Shown one piece after another: positions 1 through 4,310 of a stretch of 5,030 nt of DNA. The position numbers were made by a program, and so were the translations under genes. The notes under the pieces were generated by a model. The model had not been told where the DNA came from. It made no database searches and was given only the letters and a program-made list of their open reading frames with translations. The DNA is from Saprospiraceae bacterium (GTDB lineage Bacteria > Bacteroidota > Bacteroidia > Chitinophagales > Saprospiraceae), in the NCBI GenBank assembly GCA_020852155.1, contig JADZBJ010000462.1, forward strand, positions 1 to 5,030, read 5' to 3'. Every line of letters starts with the position of its first letter. The stretch's first letter is position 1.

Positions 1-614
1 CCAATTTCCATCACCGAGTTCATATCGTGGGTATTGATGATGGTCGTGATGTTGTTTTCCAGGGTAATGCTGCGGATCAGTTCGTCAATGACGATGCTGG
101 TTTTGGGGTCGAGGCCTGAGTTCGGTTCGTCGCAGAACAGGTATTTCGGGTTCAGCACAATGGCGCGGGCGATACCAACGCGTTTTTGCATACCGCCCGA
201 CAGTTCGGAGGGGAATTTCTTGTTGTTACCGGCCAGACCTACGCGTTCCAGGCAATGATTGACCTGCTCCAGTTTCTGTTTGGGCGTCATGGTGGTGAAC
301 ATATCCAGCGGGAAACGGATATTTTCTTCCACGGTGAGCGAGTCAAACAACGCTGACCCTTGAAACAGCATACCAATTTTCATTCGGATGCCGCGAACCG
401 CTTTTTTGTCCAGGTTGGTGAAATTGACATCATCGTACCAGACAGACCCGCTGCTGGGCGTTTGAAGGCCAACCAGAATTTTGAGCAATACGGTTTTTCC
501 AGCGCCCGAACGGCCGATAATCAGGTTGGTTTTCCCGGACTCGAAAGTGAAATCAATCCCTTTGAGTACTTGTTGTTGACCAAATGTCTTGATGATTGTA
601 TCGGCTCGGATCAT
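1..614 (-). CDS. ABC transporter ATP-binding protein, MlaF/Ttg2A-like (partial, C-terminus beyond window)
   Basis: ATPase subunit of an ABC transporter, most likely of the Mla (Ttg2) type that moves phospholipid between the membranes of the envelope; it would act on the cytoplasmic face with an MlaE-type permease. Reading the minus strand from the ATG at 614 gives 204 codons with no stop before the window edge. All nucleotide-binding motifs are visible: Walker A GRSGAGKT (residues 34-41), Q-loop Gln85 in MLFQGSALFDS, signature LSGGM (138-142), Walker B ending in CDEP (Asp162, Glu163) followed by NSGLDP, and the H-loop His196. The M-L-F-Q-G-S-A-L-F-D stretch after the Q-loop is typical of the Mla group. 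The frame stays open upstream of 614, but the only near-start codon there is CTG, and the protein begins normally for the family at 614. An AGGAG lies about 70 bp upstream, too far to serve this start. The permease and MCE partner genes are not in the window, so the Mla assignment rests on ATPase similarity. Confidence 0.9.
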   Translation of the reverse strand, partial: MIRADTIIKTFGQQQVLKGIDFTFESGKTNLIIGRSGAGKTVLLKILVGLQTPSSGSVWYDDVNFTNLDKKAVRGIRMKIGMLFQGSALFDSLTVEENIRFPLDMFTTMTPKQKLEQVNHCLERVGLAGNNKKFPSELSGGMQKRVGIARAIVLNPKYLFCDEPNSGLDPKTSIVIDELIRSITLENNITTIINTHDMNSVMEI

Positions 615-690
615 GAAATAGGGTATGTTGCAGATTTGGGTAACCAGCGCAAATGTGGGGCGTTTTTTTGAGAAAAAGTAATTCTCCTGC

Positions 691-858
691 CTATTGACAA
701 GCTTTGGCAGCGCCGGCAAATATGGCAACCCAGACTAATCCTTTAGCCAGAAAAAATAAAAAACCGGCTACGCCTAACCTTTTTATCCAGGCTTTGGCAT
801 TGCGTTTTTCCCGATTGGGGTCGTGATTATTCGGGTTCGGTGTGTGTGATGCAGACAT
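691..858 (-). CDS. small single-helix membrane protein of unknown function
   Basis: Predicted 55-residue protein from the ATG at 858. The frame can be extended to a TTG at 894 (67 residues), but the ATG is preferred. It has a polar, Asn/Pro-rich N-terminus (residues 1-15), a basic stretch REKRNAKAWIKR (16-27), then one hydrophobic segment of about 23 residues (GVAGFLFFLAKGLVWVAIFAGAA) and a short tail ending AKACQ. The positive-inside rule would put the N-terminus in the cytoplasm. It lies 76 bp upstream of the MlaF-like gene on the same strand and may be co-transcribed with it. I do not recognise a named family. The case for a real gene is the well-formed helix flanked by basic residues and the use of otherwise empty space between divergent genes. 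A chance ORF is possible given the short length. Confidence 0.6.
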   Translation of the reverse strand: MSASHTPNPNNHDPNREKRNAKAWIKRLGVAGFLFFLAKGLVWVAIFAGAAKACQ

Positions 859-875
859 CAATAGTATAACAGCGT

Positions 876-883
876 TAAGTTTG
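876..883 (+). promoter_or_regulatory. candidate Bacteroidota -7 promoter element for the cytochrome gene cluster
   Basis: TAAGTTTG is an exact match to the Bacteroidota -7 consensus TAnnTTTG and lies 27 bp before the ATG at 911. Transcription would start around 889-892, giving a leader of about 20 nt. No convincing TTG-type -33 element is visible 17-23 bp upstream, so support is only the -7 match and its position. Confidence 0.35.
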
Positions 884-910
884 CGTTTCAACAAAAACTA
901 GTTCAAAAAG

Positions 911-1615
911 ATGTCATTTACCAGTATAAAAATTATAGCCGTTCTGACCATTGCTTTCCTCTGGATATCATGTAAGCATGACCCTGCCTTTCAGCCAACC
1001 CCCGAACCGGTGGTTGTAGATACCCTGTGCGATCCGAATGAAGTGTATTTTCAGAATGATGTTTTACCAATTCTGATTTCTAACTGCACACAGTCGGGCT
1101 GCCACAACGAGCAAGACCAGGCCGAAGATATTGTTCTGACTTCCTATGATCAACTGGCCGCAAGTATGCCGGATTTTCAGGATAAAAACTGGAACAAAAA
1201 CGAATTAATAGAAGTATTGGTGGATAGCGACCCTGAAGACCGTATGCCGCTCGACGCACCGCCTTTGCCCACTGCTCAAATTGACTTATTGAAACGCTGG
1301 ATTGAGCAAGGAGCAAAAAATAGTGAATGCAATGAAAACAGCACCGGAAATTGTGACACCACATCTGTTAAATTCAGCACCTTCGTGCAGCCGTTGATCC
1401 AACAAAGATGCCTGGGTTGCCATAACGGGAATAACCCTCAGGGTGGCGTATCATTGAACACTTACGCTGCCGTGCAAACATCAGCCCTGAATGGCAAATT
1501 GTATGGTTCCCTGATTGCAGCATCCAACTGGATGCCCAAAGGGGGACAAAGACTCAATGACTGCAATTTGGCCAAAGTCAAAAAATGGATAAACGACGGC
1601 GCTAAAAACGATTGA
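911..1615 (+). CDS. diheme cytochrome c lipoprotein (two PSCyt1-like heme domains)
   Basis: Predicted exported diheme c-type cytochrome of 234 residues, probably an electron-transfer lipoprotein facing the periplasm. The N-terminus has one hydrophobic segment ending in a degenerate lipobox, LWISC, with Cys21 as the lipidation site. Domain 1 (about 40-140) has CTQSGCH (59-65), a CX4CH heme site, with Met112 in RMPLDAPP as the likely distal ligand and a closing helix LLKRWIEQGAK. Domain 2 (about 148-234) has the standard CLGCH (167-171), Met208 in WMPKGG, and the helix VKKWINDGAK. Both follow the pattern of planctomycete-type cytochrome domains (PSCyt1, Pfam PF07635). Further cysteines C40/C140 and C148/C218 bracket the two domains and could form disulfides. 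It is the first gene of a plus-strand run; the next gene starts 31 bp downstream. No Shine-Dalgarno sequence is seen before the ATG, as is common in Bacteroidota. The electron partner cannot be read from the sequence. Confidence 0.88.
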   Translation: MSFTSIKIIAVLTIAFLWISCKHDPAFQPTPEPVVVDTLCDPNEVYFQNDVLPILISNCTQSGCHNEQDQAEDIVLTSYDQLAASMPDFQDKNWNKNELIEVLVDSDPEDRMPLDAPPLPTAQIDLLKRWIEQGAKNSECNENSTGNCDTTSVKFSTFVQPLIQQRCLGCHNGNNPQGGVSLNTYAAVQTSALNGKLYGSLIAASNWMPKGGQRLNDCNLAKVKKWINDGAKND

Positions 1616-1646
1616 CCTGATTTCTGTTTTCAAATATCACTTTTTA

Positions 1647-2021
1647 ATGAAACATCTGATTTTTTTCGCTGCCTTCGTCCTCCTGACAACCACACTGACT
1701 ACGCTGACCACAGGTTGCTACTATGACAATGAACAAGACTTGTACGGTGTAACCTCCTGCGATACGCTCAACAAGCGGTACAGTGTCGAAATCACTAAAA
1801 TACTGGCCGACAATTGCAATGAATGCCACGTGCCTTCCAGCGGTAGTTATGTAGATATCGCCATTGACAACTACGATGCCGTAAACGGGTATGTTCAGGA
1901 TGGTAAATTGCTCAAACGCATCAACGACAGCAGCAACCCTATGCCACCGGCCGGCCTGATGTCTGAATGCGATCGCGCGGCGATTCAGGCCTGGATTAAT
2001 GCCGGAGCGCTTAACAACTAA
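1647..2021 (+). CDS. monoheme cytochrome c lipoprotein (PSCyt1-like)
   Basis: Predicted 124-residue lipoprotein with a single c-type heme domain. The signal segment (residues 4-20, hydrophobic and Thr-rich) ends LTTGC, making Cys24 the likely lipidated residue. The heme site is CNECH (57-61). Met99 in NPMPPAG is the likely distal ligand, and the closing helix is AAIQAWINAGA. Cys38 and Cys108 occupy the same places as C148 and C218 of the preceding diheme protein, and the whole domain aligns with that protein's second domain (matching NxC-xx-CH, YxAV, NGKL or DGKL, MPxxG, ECDxxxxxxWIN). The two genes are therefore paralogous by domain. It lies 31 bp after the diheme gene and 19 bp before the OB-fold gene, consistent with one transcript. 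It probably transfers electrons in the periplasm; the partner is unknown. Confidence 0.87.
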   Translation: MKHLIFFAAFVLLTTTLTTLTTGCYYDNEQDLYGVTSCDTLNKRYSVEITKILADNCNECHVPSSGSYVDIAIDNYDAVNGYVQDGKLLKRINDSSNPMPPAGLMSECDRAAIQAWINAGALNN

Positions 2022-2040
2022 TTTCTAACTTGATCCAATT

Positions 2041-2451
2041 ATGAAAAAAGCAATTTGGGTTTTACTCGCCGCCGGACTTATCGGAGCAGTTGTTGGTTAC
2101 TATATGTGGAATAAACCGCATAAAGACATGGCCGCTGCCAAAGCAGATGAAAGCGTCGAAGCCACAGCGCTCTACCAGGCATTTGAAGCAGACGAAAATG
2201 CAGCCAATGCAAAATATCTCGGTAAAACAGTGGCTGTCACTGGCGCTGTAAAATCTGTGGCTAAATCTGCCGAATCCATCACCAAAGTAACCCTGGATAC
2301 CGGCGCTGATTTCGGTGTCGTCTGTGAATTGAGCACTACTGCCGAACATGCCAGAACAGACTTCCCTGTCGGCGAAAAAGTAACATTCAAGGGGCAGTGC
2401 GACGGCTACAACTTCGACGTCCAACTTTCCCGTTGCGTGGAGGCTAAATAG
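2041..2451 (+). CDS. membrane-anchored OB-fold protein (tRNA_anti-like family)
   Basis: Predicted 136-residue protein with an N-terminal membrane anchor (residues 4-22, WVLLAAGLIGAVVGYYMW) followed by NKPHKD and a soluble domain. The NKPH motif after the anchor and the pattern LGKTVAVTGAV (60-70), ITKVTLDTG (80-88), VGEKVTFKGQCDGY (110-123) and VQLSRC (127-132) fit the OB-fold family called tRNA_anti-like (Pfam PF12869). Despite that name, it has no demonstrated nucleic-acid role here. Cysteines 95, 120 and 132 lie within the fold. In Bacteroidota I associate such proteins with cytochrome and YceI genes, and the same set occurs here, which suggests an envelope function. It starts 19 bp after the monoheme gene. 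The G of its TAG stop codon is also the first base of the downstream repeat array, so the array either supplied the stop or abuts it exactly; the C-terminus nevertheless ends at a sensible place for the family. Confidence 0.8.
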   Translation: MKKAIWVLLAAGLIGAVVGYYMWNKPHKDMAAAKADESVEATALYQAFEADENAANAKYLGKTVAVTGAVKSVAKSAESITKVTLDTGADFGVVCELSTTAEHARTDFPVGEKVTFKGQCDGYNFDVQLSRCVEAK

Positions 2452-2666
2452 TTTGAAATAGTTTGAAGTTGTTAGAATGCTCGCTGGCGCTCGCGTTTGA
2501 AATAGTTTGAAGTTGTTAGAATGCTCGCTGGCGCTCGCGTTTGAAATAGTTTGAAATAGTTAGAATGGCGCTGGCGCGCTGTTTGAAGTTGTTAGAATGC
2601 TCGCTGGCGCTCGCGTTTGAAATAGTTTGATATGGTTTGAATGGCGCTGACGCGCCGTTTGAAATT
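2451..2666 (+). repeat. left arm of composite inverted-repeat array (10-bp units with GC modules)
   Basis: Array of units GTTTGAAATA, GTTTGAAGTT and the 8-bp terminal unit GTTAGAAT (once GTTTGAAT). Five GC-rich modules interrupt it: the 16-mer GCTCGCTGGCGCTCGC at 2479-2494, 2523-2538 and 2599-2614, and 14-mers at 2567-2580 (GGCGCTGGCGCGCT) and 2643-2656 (GGCGCTGACGCGCC). The last is a perfect 5-bp hairpin with loop TGAC. Gaps between modules are 28, 28, 18 and 28 bp, each equal to 8 plus a multiple of 10. No ORF with coding character is present. Confidence 0.95.
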
Positions 2667-2756
2667 GTTTAATTAGTTGTTATTCAATTAATTAAGTTAA
2701 ATTTTTTCAAACGTTTTACCCGCGGGCAACAACCGCAAAATTGTTTCAGTTCTAAC
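2667..2756. repeat. central spacer of the inverted-repeat array, AT-rich with an 8-bp GC palindrome
   Basis: Ninety bases between the two arms. The left part is AT-rich with overlapping palindromes around AATTAATT (2686-2693 region). CCCGCGGG at 2719-2726 is a perfect palindrome lying within a few bases of the symmetry centre of the two arms (about 2716). The right part ends with TCTAACCACA, a diverged unit. I see no gene or recognisable promoter here. Confidence 0.7.
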
Positions 2757-3002
2757 CACATCAAACAATTTCAAACCACATCAAACGGCGCGCAAGCGCT
2801 ATTCAAACCACATCAAACGCGAGCGCCAGCGAGCAATCAAACAACTTCAAACCACATCAAACAACTTCAAACGCGAGCGCCAGCGAGCAATCAAACTACA
2901 TCAAACTACATCAAACAACTTCAAACGCGAGCGCCAGCGAGCAATCAAACAATTTCAAACCACATCAAACCACATCAAACGGCGCGCAAGCGCCATTCAA
3001 AC
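2757..3002 (-). repeat. right arm of composite inverted-repeat array
   Basis: Same design as the left arm but inverted: units CACATCAAAC, AACTTCAAAC, TACATCAAAC and AATTTCAAAC with 8-bp units AATCAAAC or ATTCAAAC. Five GC modules occur: 14-mers at 2787-2800 (GGCGCGCAAGCGCT) and 2981-2994 (GGCGCGCAAGCGCC, a perfect 5-bp stem with a GCAA loop), and the 16-mer GCGAGCGCCAGCGAGC at 2819-2834, 2873-2888 and 2927-2942. Module gaps are 18, 38, 38 and 38 bp. The arm ends 11 bp before the YceI start codon. All three plus-strand frames happen to be free of stops here, but there is no start codon and the translation is a low-complexity repeat. Confidence 0.95.
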
Positions 3003-3013
3003 AACATCATTTT

Positions 3014-3565
3014 ATGGTTAAGCAACTGTTTTTCCTTCTCTTTTTGGTCGTTTTGGCCACGCCTGCCATGGCGCAGAAGTATTTCACTTCCGATGGCAAA
3101 ATCAAATTTTCATCAGACACGCCATTGCGGAAAATTGAAGGCACAACCAACAGTGCTTCTTGCGCATTGGAGACTTCAAGCGGTCAAATGGCTTGGCGTG
3201 TGCTCGTTAAGGGTTTTAAATTCGAAAAAGCCCTGATGGAAGAGCACTTCAATGAAAACTACATGGAGTCTGAAAAGTACCCCAAGGCTGTATTCACAGG
3301 GACCATCACCAACCTCAATGAAATTGATTTCAAAAAAGACGGCACTTACAACGCCGTGGTATCTGGCAATATGGAAATTCACGGTGTGAAAAAGCCGCTG
3401 ACAACCAATGGCGCTCTGACGGTAAAAGGTGGTAGCGTCCGCCTGAATGCCGGCTTCAAAGTCGCCTGTGCAGATTACAATATTGACATTCCGTCAGTAG
3501 TGCGAGATGAAATCGCCAAGGAAATCAATGTTTTGGTAGATGCTACGCTGACACCAAAACAGTAA
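3014..3565 (+). CDS. secreted YceI-family protein
   Basis: Predicted 183-residue exported protein of the YceI family (Pfam PF04264), a lipocalin-like beta-barrel whose characterised members bind isoprenoid-type or other lipophilic ligands in the periplasm. A signal peptide (residues 1-20) ends AMA before QKYF, a normal signal peptidase I site. The mature part opens with a strand containing GKIKFSSDTPLRKIEG and carries the family segment around residues 75-96 (MEEHFNENYMESEKYPKAVFTG), then MEIHGVKKPL and a C-terminal FKVACADYNIDIP. The length matches single-domain family members with a signal peptide. Cys50 and Cys152 are the only mature cysteines. It follows the cytochrome and OB-fold genes on the same strand but is separated from them by a 550-bp repeat array, and no Shine-Dalgarno sequence precedes the ATG. 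A terminator follows 42 bp after the stop. Joint function with the cytochromes is inferred from gene order only. Confidence 0.9.
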   Translation: MVKQLFFLLFLVVLATPAMAQKYFTSDGKIKFSSDTPLRKIEGTTNSASCALETSSGQMAWRVLVKGFKFEKALMEEHFNENYMESEKYPKAVFTGTITNLNEIDFKKDGTYNAVVSGNMEIHGVKKPLTTNGALTVKGGSVRLNAGFKVACADYNIDIPSVVRDEIAKEINVLVDATLTPKQ

Positions 3566-3607
3566 ATGTTTTTTGGCTGACGTTCATCGTCAACTATTTT
3601 CCTCCCG

Positions 3608-3643
3608 GGCCGGATGAGCATTTGCTTGTCCGGCCGTTTTTTT
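3608..3643 (+). terminator. intrinsic terminator after the YceI gene
   Basis: GGCCGGA (3608-3614) pairs with TCCGGCC (3629-3635), and the loop can form a further AGCA/TGCT stem. One G and then seven T residues (3637-3643) follow. A smaller stem, TGACG/CGTCA with a 5-nt loop (3578-3592), lies just before it. Position, 42 bp after the stop codon, and orientation fit the end of the plus-strand gene run. Confidence 0.88.
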
Positions 3644-3667
3644 AATGTACTGCGAAAGACGGTAGTA

Positions 3668-3687
3668 TGCCTGTCGAAACTGGTGTT
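3668..3687 (+). repeat. dispersed repeat, degenerate copy 1
   Basis: The 20-bp string TGCCTGTCGAAACTGGTGTT is identical to the one at 4286-4305. In this copy the right half of the palindrome is lost: GTCGAAAC-TGGT is followed by GTTATAAC instead of GTTTCGAC. It lies in the non-coding region before the 135-residue hypothetical gene. Confidence 0.8.
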
Positions 3688-3739
3688 ATAACCACCCCCT
3701 CGATTAAACCATTATGTCCTGACAATATTTAGGAGAAAG

Positions 3740-3767
3740 TTGTCGTAAAACTGCACTTCTAATATTG
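3740..3767 (+). promoter_or_regulatory. candidate Bacteroidota promoter for the gene at 3776
   Basis: TTG at 3740-3742 and TAATATTG at 3760-3767 (one mismatch to TAnnTTTG) are 17 bp apart, within or near the spacing used by Bacteroidota. Transcription would begin very close to the ATG at 3776, giving an almost leaderless message. The call is weak because both elements are short. Confidence 0.3.
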
Positions 3768-3775
3768 CCACAGCA

Positions 3776-4183
3776 ATGAAACAACAACCTAAAAACAGGC
3801 GTAAACGGGTACTCCGTTGGGTATTGGGCATTTTATTGATGCTATTTTATGTAGTCATCAGTATGACTCCAGTTAACATGCTTTTGCCGCACAACCGTTC
3901 ACCCTATGTTTACAGTGCAGATAACAATGAATATTGTGAATTTGAATTAGGAAAGGCGCAAGACCCATATGGGCGAGTATTAAGCGGTTTTGAAGCCTAT
4001 AAATTGAAAAAAGGCAATCCCAGTTTGCAGTTATACCGCTGTTTCAAGCCCGACTGGTGGCAAATATGGAACTGGCCGGATTTTTTGGTTCACAATCGCT
4101 GGTATCTGCCGTATAACCCGGATTGCGAAGAATGCCTAAAGTGGTATCGGCCTCGTGAACGAATGCAAAATAAGGTGAATTAG
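3776..4183 (+). CDS. hypothetical membrane-anchored, Trp-rich protein
   Basis: Predicted 135-residue protein that I cannot assign to a named family. A strongly basic N-terminus (KNRRKRVLR, residues 6-14) precedes one hydrophobic segment (about 15-30, WVLGILLMLFYVVISM), so it should be anchored with its remaining ~100 residues outside the cytoplasm. The exported part is rich in aromatic residues, with a cluster WWQIWNWPDF (94-103) and RWYLPYNP (108-115), and has four cysteines: Cys54, Cys89 and the pair in DCEEC (117 and 120). In an oxidising compartment these could form two disulfides; metal binding by the CX2C pair is an alternative. It has its own candidate promoter, lies after a terminator, and converges with the RimO gene, so it is probably monocistronic. 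Its codon use does not look alien. Two copies of a 20-bp dispersed repeat flank it. Confidence 0.72.
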   Translation: MKQQPKNRRKRVLRWVLGILLMLFYVVISMTPVNMLLPHNRSPYVYSADNNEYCEFELGKAQDPYGRVLSGFEAYKLKKGNPSLQLYRCFKPDWWQIWNWPDFLVHNRWYLPYNPDCEECLKWYRPRERMQNKVN

Positions 4184-4204
4184 ATCGGGCCTGTCAATAC
4201 CCAC

Positions 4205-4277
4205 TATATTTTCCCGCAGAGGCCGCAGAAAATCTGCGTTATCTGCGCTTTTATCTGCGAAATCTGCGGGAAATATA
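4205..4277. repeat. ATCTGCG-type palindromic intergenic repeat
   Basis: Outer arms TTTCCCGCAGA (4210-4220) and TCTGCGGGAAA (4263-4273) are exact inverted repeats, extendable through TATAT at both ends with one bulged T. Inside, CGCAGA (4224-4229) pairs with TCTGCG (4233-4238). ATCTGCG occurs four times (4232, 4241, 4253 and 4262 as start positions). The element is non-coding and sits between two convergent genes, where it could act as a bidirectional transcript end or simply be a dispersed repeat; it has no T tract close to its stem. Confidence 0.8.
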
Positions 4278-4285
4278 ATTCGGCG

Positions 4286-4310
4286 TGCCTGTCGAAACTG
4301 GTGTTTCGAC
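4286..4310. repeat. dispersed repeat, intact hairpin copy 2
   Basis: The 20-bp repeat shared with 3668-3687, followed here by TCGAC so that GTCGAAAC (4291-4298) and GTTTCGAC (4303-4310) form a perfect 8-bp stem with loop TGGT. The last base of the stem is also the final base of the RimO stop codon read on the minus strand, so the hairpin directly abuts the end of that gene. Confidence 0.8.

Noticed and set aside
34..671. Plus-strand ORFs at 34-258 and 360-671
   Set aside because: They are antisense to the well-supported MlaF-like ATPase and show no family features.
684..688. AGGAG on the minus strand as the ribosome binding site of the MlaF-like gene
   Set aside because: It is about 70 bp from the ATG at 614, and no ATG, GTG or TTG lies at a suitable distance in the open upstream frame.
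859..866. Minus-strand TACTATTG as a -7 promoter for the small membrane protein and MlaF-like gene
   Set aside because: It touches the ATG at 858, so transcription would start inside the coding sequence, and it has one mismatch. It was not strong enough to list.
2062..2424. Minus-strand ORFs at 2062-2424 and 2172-2390
   Set aside because: They lie opposite the OB-fold gene, which has an anchor, family motifs and operon-like spacing. The antisense products look like shadow translations.
2451..2666. Series of Bacteroidota -7 promoter elements (TAGTTTG occurs repeatedly)
   Set aside because: The repeated TAGTTTG is one base too short for TAnnTTTG and comes from the repeat unit. No matching -33 element is distinguishable from repeat background.
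2451..3002. CRISPR array
   Set aside because: The units are only 8-16 bp, and the intervening sequences are themselves repeats, not unique spacers. The array inverts halfway, and no cas gene is present.
2757..3013. A long stop-free reading frame on the plus strand through the right arm (peptide repeats such as NASASEQSN), running towards the YceI gene
   Set aside because: All three plus frames are open there simply because the units contain no TAA, TAG or TGA. There is no start codon and the 10-bp period does not keep a single frame.
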